From contig WHUX01000155.1 of assembly GCA_015179025.1 (NCBI GenBank), positions 1 through 64,000 of the forward strand: a DNA stretch of 64,000 nt, in the 5' to 3' direction. Numbering within the stretch: position 1 is the stretch's first letter; the number at the start of each line of letters is the position of its first letter. The position numbers were made by a program, and so were the translations under genes. Positions 49,172 through 61,615 of the stretch are shown piece by piece. Source of the DNA: Terfezia claveryi (lineage: Eukaryota; Ascomycota; Pezizomycetes; Pezizales; Pezizaceae). Under the pieces are notes generated by a model, which was not told where the DNA came from, made no database searches, and saw nothing but the letters and a program-made list of their open reading frames with translations.

Positions 49172-49943
49172 ATGGCTCCACCCGCCGCCGCCGCCGCATT
49201 GTCTAGCCTTCGCTCACAGGTACCTACAGTACAATACTCGTGCATCCTGATACCCTAGCTTCATTTTAGCCCCCCAGCACACCCAGAACTTTGATTCTCG
49301 ATCCCTAAATCACATTGGCTGCCCGTGATTCTGCAATTGAATCTTCCTTGCACTCCCGTCCCCACATCCCCTGCAATCAGCAACTCTCTAACCCCCCTCC
49401 AATGGCACAACATACGTCCACATAGGTTCCGCGGCAATATATCCCCCAACGTCTGCTAACAAAAGCTAACCTATCGCCACTATTGGACAACCCCCCCACC
49501 TCACCCGCACAGGTCATAAAAATCTATAAAGAACTGCTATTCCTCGGCCGCGAGTACCCATTAGGCTATGAATACTTCCGTCCCCGCTGCCACGCCGCGT
49601 TCATGTCCAACGCCTCTGTCACGGATCCAGCTGAGATACAGAAAGGCATTGAGAGGGCTGAGTTTGTTAAGAAGGAGATTGAAGCGTTGTATGTGTGGGC
49701 TGTTCATTCATTTCTCGCTTCGAGTCTATTACATACCTACATACCTATCTTCCGCTTTTTGTTCGAGTTTCAATACCGGCAGAAATATATATCCACGAAC
49801 CCACCAATGGGCCGGGCCGTTGAAGGCCCTACCCTACCTTATGCGTTGAGAGTTCTTATATATTAACATTCGCGAAACGACTGCTACTTAGGTATTATCT
49901 GAGGCGATATCGCACCCTGCAGAAACGCTATGGGAAGGTATAA
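49172..49943 (+). CDS. LYR-motif protein, LYRM5/ETFRF1-like, three exons
   Basis: Small mitochondrial LYR protein (91 aa). Human LYRM5/ETFRF1 controls electron-transfer flavoprotein by removing FAD; yeast and fungal relatives are less studied. Exons: 49172-49219, 49513-49688, 49892-49943. Conserved blocks: [25 protein letters not shown] (the LYR-type triplet appears as IYK), then the helix [19 protein letters not shown] and the C-terminus [13 protein letters not shown]. The last junction uses donor GTATGT after codon fragment TT, giving LYYLRRY exactly. The introns (293 and 203 nt) are much longer than elsewhere in the window relative to this tiny gene. The first exon encodes MAPP followed by five Ala and LSSLRSQ, plausibly the start of a targeting helix. 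The start codon is the only ATG fitting that donor. Confidence 0.88.
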
Positions 49944-50716
49944 ACAACGGCGGTACATCAGCAGCGGCGGCAATGGGGTTTCTGTCCAGTCACAGTTATT
50001 TGTTACCATGAGACATACATACAGTAATTACATATGCATGACATGGGCTTAATCAAAGTGCATGTGCTGTACCTGTAAATTGTATATTATTGTGGATTAC
50101 AACTACTGGATTCAATTGATATGTCCATCGACTTTACATCGGGGAAGAATTGACATAACTAGAGGAACGGCACCCCGGATTGGTGGATTTCGGCAAAAAG
50201 GAGCAGCAATACAACACACATAGAAGTCCAATAAACTGCGGAATAGTCGAAACAGGACAATGGCCCCCGAATCGGAAGACTTACCAAAACAAAATGGGTC
50301 CACATAGATGGAAGCAATGATTCAGAAGACAGCTATTAGATTTAGGATAGGGGAAGAAATGGCAGTATAGACAAACACTAAAAGAAGGGTCATCAATCGT
50401 GAAGAGGAGTGGATCGAAGACGGAAAGGGTGGATGATAAGGATCAGAAAAAGAAAAAAGAAACGAAAAGGGAAGGGAGAAGAACGAAAGAAATTTGGTGA
50501 TTGGAAGAAGAGAATGAGATAAATTGGAAGGGAAAAAGGGAAAAAGGGAAAAACTCCAACAGGGTTCCCTGCGCTCGCCTTTTTTTTGGAAGAAAGATAA
50601 CACCATCTTTGGCCAATGAATGTTATCTTGCGTGCAGAGGGTATTCACCGATCTCTTGAAGAACGATATGCAGCTATAGCTCGGGATGAGCCTAGAGTTT
50701 GTAGGAATTGGACCGA
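49944..50716. other. Convergent 3' intergenic region
   Basis: Lies between the stops of the LYR gene (+) and the methyltransferase (-). It is purine-rich on the plus strand from 50400 to 50560 (GAAAAAGG-type runs), probably the transcribed pyrimidine-rich 3' region of the minus-strand gene. No coding exon recognised. Confidence 0.55.
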
Positions 50717-52246
50717 TCAGCAAGATTTCTTCGTTCCCCACCAGGCACCAAATTCAAGGCATTCTCCGTTTCGCAAACCGTCTTCTTGAAAGAAGCTTGC
50801 AGTCATCTCCCTATACGGTTTGTTGAAATCTTCACCTGGGAGGTCTCGAGTCTCATTCCAATAAGGCTCCAGAGAGTCTATTAATTGTTTCACCTGTAAC
50901 TTAGCTTGATATCGTAAGGCTAGGTCGTTTTCTGATAACGTTGACGACTGGCCCAGTGCGTTCTTAGCACTAGCACTATTCTTCCGTTTCGACTCCGACC
51001 TGTCCCCGCTATCACTTGTTGGACTAGTGTCCTTCCTGGAGCCACACTCCCACCAGATTTCATCTAGCGGCAGGGCGTATCGTACACTGTGATTGTTGAC
51101 CAGGCAATCCTCCATTGAGAACAACATTCCTATTGTACTACATGGGATCGGAGATAGAGCCCGCTTCGCAAGGATCTTGGACACGCGGCTGTTGAAGAAT
51201 TCAACGTGTTCGTTTTGGGGCTGAGACTCAAATTGAGTTGATGTGGTGATGGTATATGCGCTAGAGGAGGTACGTGGCGCCTTTGTTTGAGAGATGCTTC
51301 GTATCGTGAGGTCAGCTACTTGAAGTTAGCACAGGCCGCATACGGATGTAGGTCACATACTGCATTGGATTTCTACAATTCCACCTTCTCCCAGCACCCG
51401 CAAGCACTCTGCCAACACATCAGACTGCGCAGATGTGGAAGGAATGGCTGGTGACAGATCCCTTAAGAAGATATAATCAAACTCGCCATCCTGAAACGGG
51501 AATGGAATGTTCAGACAGTTATGCCGCACGAATCTGAAATCCACATCTGTCATAGGCGCATATACTGGTACGACATCCATACCAACGAATTTAACATCAT
51601 CTCGACCCCGTGCTGCAAATTCGTCGTGCATACTAGCAATCCAAATTCCCGTCCCGCAGCCAATATCCAGGACTTTGGACGGTATCTTCCTAGGGTCCGA
51701 GAAGTCAGCCATGTGGTAACCACCGAAGACCTCTTTGAAGAGGTGGTGCTTGAGGCCTTGTCGGGTCAACTCTGGTATGTCACAGGGAAGTATGTAAACA
51801 CAGGCCTTATCGTTATGGAATCGTCTGCCGTTAACGAATTGAAATGGGGATGACTTTGAGTTTCCGACCGGTGTTGAGAAGACGCTTGTTTTGCGGGTTC
51901 CCGTTGGTGACCCTAGGGGTGAATCCATTGTGGTGACCAGCGTTCCTGGGTGCGGTTCCGTCGCAATAAAGTTTGGGGTCGAGCCATTTCCGTAACCTCC
52001 ACTACTGTTGCTCATACTTGTGTGTGACGAGTTTGATATTGTCGGAGTTAAGATGCTACCTCCACTGCTCCCGCCGTCCGCTTTATCTCCTCTTGATGCA
52101 ATGTTCGGCGGGGTGAGAACAGCCCCAGTGGCCACGAGTGAGTATAGCCCAGGCATCGATGTTGGCGTTGTTGATTCGGGCCAGAGCCAGCTCAGCTGTT
52201 CACTTGGATCATTGGATGGTGAAGGGTCCAGGTTGGTGGACTTCAT
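50717..52246 (-). CDS. Class I SAM-dependent methyltransferase (UMTA/LaeA-like group), two exons
   Basis: Minus-strand exons 52246-51361 and 51315-50717 (494 aa), separated by a 45-nt intron. Motif I is VLDIGCGTGIW (about residues 192-202), followed by the acidic strand KFVGMDVVPVYA, DFRFVRHNCLNIPFPFQDGEFDYIFLRDL, and CLRVLGEGGIVEIQ. The first 130 residues are Ser/Thr/Gly-rich and unstructured. The C-terminal half (PRTSSSAYTITTSTQFESQ, then helices and EFGAWWGTKKS) is typical of fungal methyltransferase proteins of this layout. The substrate is not predictable: the group includes LaeA-like regulators and orphan enzymes, and this gene is not in a metabolite cluster. The start MKSTNLDP was chosen over an upstream in-frame ATG, whose extension looks non-coding. 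Confidence 0.88.
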
Positions 52247-53962
52247 GGTTATACTAAGTTGCTTCCGGGATGGGGGCGGCGATTCACCACACCACCACGA
52301 AACACGGATATACAGCAATCGCACTGGCACAACGCGCGCAGACACGCCTCCTTTCCTCAATCGATGCGGCCAAGCTGGTAAAGAAAGGGTAAGAATAGAA
52401 TACAAGGATTGGCTATGTACTCGACTATGACCGTTAGAAGCTAATTGCTGGGATGCGGGGTCCGGGGAGGGAGGTGTTTAGGGAGAAAGGTTTGGGCCGG
52501 GGGGGTGAAGCGATATCCGCTTCTGGCTCAATAAGTTACGGCAGGCGGGCAGAAAAAAGCCACAGGTAAACTGTCAGTTGTATGGCGAGTAAGACGAGAG
52601 TACCAGTTCCTCGACCTGTAATGAAAGACTTGCAAGCTGGTTTCTGTTCTATTTAATTGCCCAGGGTTAGGATTTTCGTAAGTTTTAAATGCCCCTGCTA
52701 CTGTACCTGTCTGGGGTGCCGTACCGAGCGCTGGTGTGGTGGGAAGACGTATTGCACAATTTCTCGGGAGAGCGGGATTCGGAAGGTACCGAAGGAAAGC
52801 GGATATGATAATCAATCAATCAACAAGCGATCGGCGGATGCTACTACCAGTACGACTGCAGGCTGCCTTAAAAGGCAACTCTTATTTGAGTTGTAGAAAG
52901 GGGTTTACGTTTTTCGTTTTTTTGTTCCGGCTTTTCTTTATGTGAGAGGTCTGTGGTAGTGAGTATGTCGTGTGTGTGTACTGGAGGTGGTGGTCGGCTT
53001 ATGTCTTTCTCGAAGCGGCCTTCGATTGGCTCCGTGCTGGTCTATGCATCTCCGTCATAACTTCGCTTCCATTACCCCGCCGGTTTGTGGAGCCACGGCC
53101 GCAGATCAACGCACAATATGACTTCGATTGATGACACCAAATTCCTTCTCGATCGGTACAACCTTTTGTTGTATAGGTGGTCTGGAACAGTGCTTCGAGC
53201 TGGGGAAATTTTGATGCGCGGTCTTGATATAATACTCTGTTTATAAGGGCTTCTTAACTACTGATGCTCGATGTATAGCGAAATATGAGCAATGTCGATG
53301 ATTGGATTCCAAAGATTGCACTCGGATCATCCGGATGTGAATTATGACGGATTACAATCGCTTCACTGAAGTTGATGAGATGATTAGCCTGAGAGTTAGC
53401 AATATGGCTATTCCTGATAGCATTAGCAACTAAGAAGAATTCGAATGGGCAGCTCGAAATTTGTAGGCTTTAACAAGCTAACAAGAAAGATATTGGAAAG
53501 GTCTAGAAGGAGTAAACATATTCTTTTTTTAACACACTGCAGGTGAAACCCCCTCAAAGCAGTGAAACCAAAAAGTGGGGATTTAGGGATATAGGTACGG
53601 GTTGCGGATAAGTGCCGACAGAGAACATACCAACTAAAACTAGTTGAAAGCACCCACATCTGTCATCTGCCCTAGACCGAGTAATTCGAATGAAAGTAGG
53701 CTTGCTTTCTTACTCCGGATATGGATGCGGTCATTCGGAGCATTATATGTAAGATCAGTTTATCAGGTCATAACTTGAAAGTTTCTCAGCACTAGGTACC
53801 GACATCTATGAGCAGAATTCAATTGCAGATTGGCATTGGATCCGAAAATGCCCTAGCAGCACGGGCACGGCAATGGACAGAGTGTGAGGATATCTGGCCT
53901 TGTGGACTTCTTAAATGTAATGGTGGGAGAATTTTCAGGCGCCTGGATTGACGTACGGAACT

Positions 53963-53996
53963 AGTATTGGCACCTACAGAGTATTGGCACCTACAG
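53963..53996. repeat. 17-bp tandem duplication
   Basis: The unit AGTATTGGCACCTACAG occurs twice with no gap and no mismatch. It is in non-coding DNA. Confidence 0.95.
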
Positions 53997-55365
53997 CCGC
54001 GCACTCAGCCTATCAAGGGGAATGCCTCGTATGCGTGACTTGGGTGCAGAGTGGATCTTGAAGCAGATAGTTAGCTTCGGCCTCTAGAAACTGACCATAA
54101 TCACTCTCACATTGCTTCACCAGGTTAGGGCTAGAGAATTTCGAGTTGCAGGATGTACCTTACAGTAGCCAAGAGCTCGACCTCGGAGCTGTCGAAATTC
54201 TCAAGGTCTTCTGCAGAACTGCAGTACTACAATGGATGTGGAGTAGAACTCGCTGTTCAGCCAGAGTGGTTAGAATGTAAATGACAGGTGAGGTGAGGTA
54301 CTTAAGTACTTTGGTAGTCAGGTCGAGACCATAGACGTTTCGATACTTTGCACTACGTAGCTCCAGTTCCAGTGACTAGCGAGCATGAAGGCGAATAATA
54401 TAGTGCTAGCCAGACTACGAATAATAGGCCCTGGCGCCTACCTAATGTGGCAGTGTGCTAGGATCAGAGCTTCGATTCTTGGCACTCGATACCGAGACAA
54501 CAGTACCGGTAAGGGCACCCTGCAGTGCTAGTCTCGTGCTTGCGGATTGCATCAACAACCCTGCCGAGCGAACGAACATGATCCTTGGATCATCTTTATC
54601 TGCAGCTGTCAAATTGAGGCATAGTCGGATAATTCAAGATATCTGCTGCAGACCAAAACCGAACTATCATCGAATTTCAATGCCCAGGGCATGGGCATAC
54701 ACACATGATGAAGATCCGTGATTGGGCCAACGCAACAGCGACTCGAAAATGAGGTTTTGGTGAAATCCCTCTACCACCTGCAGGAGCACCGCTGCGATGT
54801 ACCGGTACTTTACCACTGCGATGCACACGTGATGATTTAAAAGGGTTTCGGCTGAAAAAAAAAGCCGAGAGATGATCTTGCAGCTGATAAACGGCCTAAG
54901 AAATCAACAGGCCCCCAAAACCAGACTATCCCCCAATACTGCGAGACAACCAGACTAACTCCGAGAAGAGAAGTTCGGTACTTACATCTACATCATTTAT
55001 GTAGATCGTTGTAGCTAATGTCGTAGCATAATAAATCACACTACTGTATACCTAAATTTACCTCCAGTCCTTCAATAGAATGAAAGGTTCAGAGGTGCCC
55101 TGAGTTCTTCTTCTTGTGTGCAACGTTTGTCTTGCTAGCTGACAATGAGAAGTTCGCGCTCATGCACTGCATCCATTAGGCGTAGTACTAGTAGTTCTAG
55201 ACAGTGATCAGATACCCATGATCTAGTAAATATGCAGTACATAGTGTATCTGACGGGTATGGACCGGCCCTTATTATTTGCTGGGAATTGTGATTTAACT
55301 ATATATATGTCCAGGATGAGAGTAAAATTCTTTTCGACAACTGTGGGTACCTGCGTCCATGCATG

Positions 55366-55985
55366 TACAGTCGAACCTATGACTTTGCATCCTATATAAG
55401 CGCATATCCTCTGATAACGCATACCAAGCTTTTTTTGTTAGTAGAAATGACACACTAAGGGGCTAAAAACCGCATAACTGTAACATTGCATGCGCCTTCC
55501 CAAATTCAGATTAGTGAGTACAGGTACTCCGAGATCGCATAGCAGGGTATGAGTTCAGCCGAAAACGTCGGATATTCTACTCTGGTCAACAGCAACTAAC
55601 GCAGGTATTCGGATTCAGTGTTATAGCTTAAAGAGCAGAAGTCCCACATCTTATCTTTTACTTTATTCTCTTCACATAGGCAGCGCACAATGGCATCTGT
55701 ACCATATATACCAACTTCCGATCCAACAGACGGTGAGCGTGCACAGCTCTATCGCTACCATTTAGTAAATAAATTCAGCCTTAATTGAGTCTATTACTAC
55801 TCTAACCAACCGCATGGCAGACCACAATATGAAACGCAAGCAGCAATCACACCTCGAGAAATGGCTTAGATCCGATTAAAGTGTCAGGATATCATGTATT
55901 TAGTCAGTGTGTCATGTATTTAGTTTAATATCAGCTCTTTTTTCTCATTTTCGCCGGTACCGCATAAACCTGAGGTTTGACTGTA
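55366..55985. mobile_element. 620-bp non-autonomous element with pogo/Tc1-like ends
   Basis: The left end TACAGTCGAACCT (55366-55378) and right end AGGTTTGACTGTA (55973-55985) are inverted repeats with one mismatch in 13. Both begin with TA followed by CAGTC, the arrangement of pogo/Tigger-type and Tc1-superfamily elements that insert into TA. A possible two-exon small frame inside (from 55690) would give a 33-residue peptide with a basic segment MKRKQQSHLEKWLRSD; it does not amount to a transposase. I interpret it as a deleted, non-autonomous copy. Confidence 0.5.
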
Positions 55986-56359
55986 TAGCATTTAAGCTCA
56001 TCAATCGAAGTCATACGTATTCACAGCATGTAATATACTCGACCAAAAGCGCTATCACATACTTACATACTTAGCTAGTGACCCAATAAACATTGAAAGC
56101 GTGCATATGCATGTAATTATCTACAAATTATATCTGATTGGCACTATCGATTACAAATTATAATATCAGGAAATTACAATGTGCTCATGTGAACGTGGAT
56201 ATTCCTAATTCACGGATTTACTGAGATGTTACTACTAGCACATGGAGTAAGTGTTAAAGCAACCGACTTGTATACTAGCCTCTATATTAGTAAACAAACA
56301 TTTTTATTTCAATTTCCGCGATTATTGAAAAATTATTAGAAAGCTTGGCAGACAACACT

Positions 56360-56440
56360 AGCGTAGCAACGTTGTACATATATGGGGGGAGTTACGAGGT
56401 CACGAACCACAAAAATAATAACCTGGGTACGAGGCTAGTG
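56360..56440. repeat. Diverged second copy of the 85-bp MITE
   Basis: The right two-thirds match the element at 28587-28671 closely: shared blocks include AGGTCACGAAC, ACAAAAATA and AACCTGGGTACGAGGCTA. The left end (TAGCGTAGCAAC) is degraded relative to TAGCCTCGTAC, and no 9-bp target duplication is visible, so this is an older or truncated copy. Confidence 0.7.
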
Positions 56441-59286
56441 TTTAAGGTACTTCACTTCAACCGACAGGCCAGCCGTTCATTGGAAGTTCGGAAGGGTCAC
56501 GAGACAATTGGAAAGAACAATTATATGAATTCACCTTGTAACACAATGTAATTCCAGGAACGTTTAATGCGGGCAACAGCGTTCTACCATACAGATGGTA
56601 GCACGTCAATTTTATTCAAAGCCTCATTGATATCAGCAAATTGTCTCACTGGGTTATGATATGGGCCTTACCCTGGCAAAATAAGCACGAGCTGCATCCA
56701 ATTCCTGCCCCCACGAGTTCACTATACTGCCCTTAGTGGCAACTACTTCTGCCACTTGACTCTCTACTGGTTTCTAAAAATGCAATAGACATAAATCCCG
56801 TAAGTGGAGCGGATTTATGCCCTGCTTTAAGTTTGGAGTGGATTTTTAACACGAACTGGCGGAGTTCTTGTCTTCTGCCATGTGATACATGTAATTTGAA
56901 CCTTGACTGGGACAACGTGGGCAACGTGGGTACATTTATAGGCGCCCTTAGTGGTGTACCTAATTCTTCTCAATACTCAGCCTCCCGGGCTCACAATGGG
57001 GGAAAGTATCTCCCCACCGTGTATTCTGGCAGTTCGAAGGCATATACCACACTTCAGTGCCTACCTACTTTGCTTGCCATGCTTTTGCCGGCCTCATATA
57101 GAAATGTAAGAATTATTTATTTACACTGTCTAATTGTCATTATTTATTGCTTCAGTCTTTGGCAAAACCACCATGTTTCTTGGATTTTCCAAGTGGTTCC
57201 GATTGTCCCGTGGGCACCAGCTTTGTTCTTTTGTTTTCCTGTATTTGTGGAAAAAAAAATATGCTCTCTAGTGACCATAACAGCACTGTGTCCAAACTTC
57301 AATTATATATCTCACATTCCTCGGTTCCTGTCGACTTGGGGCCTCGGATTACCCTGAACTAAAGTAATGCATTGCTTTTGAGTATTCTGGTTCGATTAGA
57401 AGAAGTGGATACACATGCGTTAAACAAGTATGTTTCACTAAAGCCCAAGGTCCCGAAATATGATTCGCCGACTGTCAATATTCAGGTACTGGTACTTCTC
57501 CTCTAGTTCTTCCTAATATTAAGTATGTACGCAAATTAGATTCTCTAGAAACAGAAAGACCTGGCGCGCACTCATACTAGAAAGGATGCCAGAGTGGAGC
57601 CAGCTTCTGAGGGTAACGCACCGCAGCCAGACTACGCTCCTCTCTGGAACTGGATGTCCATACAAGAATGTTGGAAATACTCTCGACCCATGGAAGGAAG
57701 ATCATAAAGAGCAGGGACCGGTCTCAATTGGGGAAAGTAGGATATAAGGAGCCAGGATTTCGGGGAGGAATGAGAATTTTCCTTAGAGCACTAGGACCAT
57801 AGCAAGACTATAGCGATATCTAGATAACTCTGTTACTTTTGAATACATGCACTGTTCTCTCTTGACGATTCCTTCGCTCAATAACCTCGTAATCTAACAA
57901 AGAAGGCTTAAGCGGGTTGTACCAAATTATAGGCGGGTAGGTATATAAAGGCTATTCCACAAGCAAGAATGGCAGAGATGTGAGGCTCAAGGTGTGGCGA
58001 CTGTGTGGCGACACGGTAAGATAAGAAGAGGGGAGTCCCAATGTGTCTTGGTCATATATTTGCTCCTATGCCAATCATTAACCAAGCTATCAATTAGGCT
58101 AGTCTGGCTTTACTTCGTATGTACCTAAGTAAGTAGTGGAACCAGACTACCTCGGTAACCAATTAATATTGTGATCGCATGGCGGGGTCAACGGGACTTT
58201 TATATTTTCTGGAATCTGTATATCACTTCTTTCATATATAAGTAATAACAGACCACAAATAGTTACCATAACGTTATAATGGAGCCTCATTCTAAGATAA
58301 GTGTTCTTTCTCGTTTCTCGGTCTAGACTATTGGAAACCATCGCTTGCAAGTATTGTGTACGATAAGGAAATGTTGCTGTGTGCTTTTGCCCGGTAACAC
58401 AAGACATACAAGGTGTTATGTTTTTGCGACATATAGGAGTATATTAACATAAACATAAACAAATTGCACCTCCGTCCTGGATTCCAGCTGCAGGGCACGA
58501 GGCTATGGATGGCCGTGGAATTGATGATTGCTGCTCCACAGTTAAGCTAGGTAGGGATTGGGCTGGGCTACAGCTAGACTCGAGTTGAAGCTAAGCCCCA
58601 TATTGCGTGCTGCCACGCGGTTTGCGCTTCGAATTCGTCACGTGGAATTTTGAGTTTCGACTTAGCCGGGGAAGAATCTGCGTTCAAGATCTGAGGGCAC
58701 AGATATACTTTTGCATCGCGTAAACCTCAGCATTAGAGTCTGCAGACTTGGAGAATGTCAGGGACAACCACCAACCCCCCTCTTCCAAGTACCAGTACGA
58801 ATAATCAACGTCTAATACTCTCCCTTTCCCGGCGCTACTACGATTACTAGAGCTCCCCCTACGGTACGACGACTTCGACTAGAAAGCGAAAGGTTGGCCC
58901 TCTTACTCTCTCACAGTATTCCCTGTCTTCCGTAACCTGGTCAGTGCACCGCCGTCAACACCTATCGCTCGGTAGCTATCAGTGCTGCTCCATAGACGGC
59001 TCCCCGCTTTCTAGAATCTACATTGGGTCATCTCCTCACAAGAGAGCTTGTTATATCAGGGCGCAAGTGTTTTGAAGTTATATCTATCTGACCGACCAAG
59101 CCTTTGCCTTGGTGCGTTTCAGAGTTCCCGGCTGGTGGGCCCCTTCAGCGAGCACCAGGGCCTTCCTTAAATGTTAAAACCAAGGCCACAGTTACCACCG
59201 AAAGCTCATCAGACTTGAGTCACGATTCAACAACAAACATCATCAATACCATCTCTATTCCGACAATATAAACCATCCTAAGCCGT

Positions 59287-61615
59287 ATGGCTGATGCATA
59301 CACTCCATACCAGCAGCCTCCGCGGTACTATCTCCAGAATCTGCAGCGGTTAGGTAGAAACTCTCCGCCTCGGCCAAATGATACCCCTTCCCCTTCTCAG
59401 TCACCAGCTCCACAGTCACCAGCCAATGCACTCAGCGGTTTCTATCAAGGGCAACATAATGCAATGATGAGTGGGCAAGGGCGGCTACAGATGCATAGTA
59501 ACCTAGCTTCTGCAGCCTTTAAGTACCAACAGCAGCAACAACCGCATCAACATATGGAGCACAACCTAGTACACGTACAAAATAGCAATTCCTCAGGGGC
59601 TTTGACAGGAGTACATCAACATGCATTCCCAGCTGTTGGCAATCCGGGGAATACTTTCAACGCTCAGCAACACACTGGAAATGGGGCCCCGGCGCAACCA
59701 GCACCTGTCCATTGGCAGGAGCAACTTCAGTTATGTCAACAGACGAGATCTAATGGGTCTCCTCATCACCATGCTCGAAGTCCTGCTCATCGTCCAGGGC
59801 AGTCGGTGTCAGGGGCCAAGACCAAGAGGGAAGAGGAAGAAGAGAAGAAGAGGGCGAAGGGGAATTTTCCTCGGCAAGATTGGCTAGCACTTGATTTTAG
59901 CGGACAAGGCCTCCGGGCAGTATCGAATGCTTTATTCAAGTATACCTTCTTGGATAAGCTTTATATTAATCATAATAAATTAACCAAGCTGCCGTCTGCG
60001 ATTGGTCGCCTAAAACTCCTCACACATCTTGATGCCTCAAGCAATAATCTCGTTGACCTTCCTATCGAGCTTGGTATGTTGACGAATTTGCGCCAATTGT
60101 TGCTGTTCGATAATCAGATTACCAATATTCCGCCTGAGCTGGGCACCCTGTATCAATTGGAAATGATGGGCATAGAAGGGAATCCAATTGCGGACCCATT
60201 GAAGCAAATTATGATGAAAGAAGGAACCAGAGCATTGATAACCTATCTCCGAGAGAATTGCCCAGGTAGGACCATCCCAGGTTGCACCATAGCCTGTTAG
60301 CAAGCCTCACTGACTCATATTCACCTAACAGCGGTACCGCCGACTGCCCGAGATTGGGTTGTTCTCAACGATGGTGACAAGCCCAGTGGTAAAGAAGAGG
60401 ATAGATTCACGGTTCTCTGCTACAACATACTTTGCGACAAGTACGCCACACAGACTATGTATGGCTACACAGCTTCGTGGGCACTCAATTGGGATTATCG
60501 GAAGGATCTTATCTTACAGGAGCTTCAGAGTCACAATGCCGATATTGTATGCTTGCAAGAGGTGGCCACGGACAATTTTGAAGAGGTTTTCTCACCTGCG
60601 TTGGCCTATCACGAGTATAAGGGGGTCTTCTGGCCGAAAAGTCGTGCGAAGATCATGTCTGACTCCGAGAAGAAGAATGTTGATGGTTGTGCCACGTTCT
60701 TCAAAACCACAAAGTGGGTTGCTTCTTTGCCATCGAAACAGAGATGAGATGCTGACTATGGAAAAGGTACACCCTTATAGATAAACAAGTCATTGACTTT
60801 TCCTCTTCAGCTATTGCCAGGGAGGATATGAAAAAAACCGCAGACATCTATAATCGAGTGATGCCCAAGGATAATATTGCTGTCGTTACCTTCCTCGAGA
60901 ACAAGCTCACTGGGTACAGGGTGATCATTGCCAACGTGCACATCACATGGGACCCGGCCTTCAAGGATGTCAAGCTTGTTCAAACGGCTATGCTAATGGA
61001 GGAGCTGGGGAAGATCTCAGAGAAGTTCGCAAGGACACACCCTCCCACCAGGACTCCAGCTGGCGAGACTCCACCTCCAACTGTCAAATATGCCGAAGGG
61101 ATACAGATACCTCTCATAATCTGTGGGGATTTCAACTCCACGCCGGACAGTGGTGTGTATGAATTATTGGCCAGAGGCCAAGTACATAGTGAGCACGACG
61201 ATTTAGCTGGGCGAACATACGGAAACTTCACCAAGGATGGAATGTCCCACCCATTCTCGTTGAAATCATCCTACGCTAATATTGGAGAGTTGTCTTTCAC
61301 GAATTATACGCCTGGATTCAGTGGGGTTATAGATTACGTCTGGTACTCGACAAATTCGTTGCAGGTCTCAGGGCTTTTGGGAGAGGTGGACGATAGGTAC
61401 ATGGAGCGAGTTGCAGGTTTTCCTAATGTGCACTTTCCTAGCGAGTACGTTCACGTTGTTACCCTCTAGAGTTTAATCTTACTAAAGTTCTCTGCAGCCA
61501 TATTGCCCTTCTCGCGGAGTTCCAGGTTAAGCCTCAGAAAGTTAAACCGGTCAAACCACCTCCACCGGACTTTGGCAATAGCAACAACAATAATAACTCT
61601 CGCGACCGAAAGTAG
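59287..61615 (+). CDS. CCR4: CCR4-NOT deadenylase Ccr4 (LRR + EEP nuclease), four exons
   Basis: Poly(A)-specific exonuclease of the CCR4-NOT complex, shortening mRNA tails in the cytoplasm. Exons: 59287-60265, 60332-60713, 60767-61444, 61498-61615 (718 aa). Residues 1-180 are Gln/Pro/His-rich. A leucine-rich repeat block follows (LDKLYINHNKLTKLP, LTHLDASSNNLVDLP, LRQLLLFDNQITNIP), which binds Caf1/Pop2 in yeast. The endonuclease-exonuclease-phosphatase domain (about 345-690) shows FTVLCYNILCDKYAT, DIVCLQEV (catalytic Glu), VDGCATFFKTTKYTL, ANVHITWDP, IICGDFNS and IDYVWYS. Intron 3 uses donor GTGGGT after TTCAAAACCACAAA, which restores TTKYTLIDKQ. The C-terminal tail PPPPDFGNSNNNNNSRDRK is low complexity. 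It is convergent with SNU13. Confidence 0.96.

Larger units (their letters stand above)
52247..59286. other. Seven-kilobase gene-poor region with repeat ends
   Basis: No conserved gene is recognised between the methyltransferase and CCR4. Contents seen: a 17-bp tandem duplication at 53963-53996, AACCAGACTA/GCCAGACTA ends at 54409, 54919, 54948, 57626 and 58140, the 620-bp TA-CAGTC element at 55366-55985, and a relative of the 85-bp MITE at about 56360-56440. The last 500 bases are presumably the CCR4 promoter and leader. Confidence 0.6.

Noticed and set aside
55690..55879. Small two-exon gene (33 residues) inside the 620-bp element
   Set aside because: The splice sites are possible, but the peptide is too short and unrecognised to be called a gene; reported only as part of the element.
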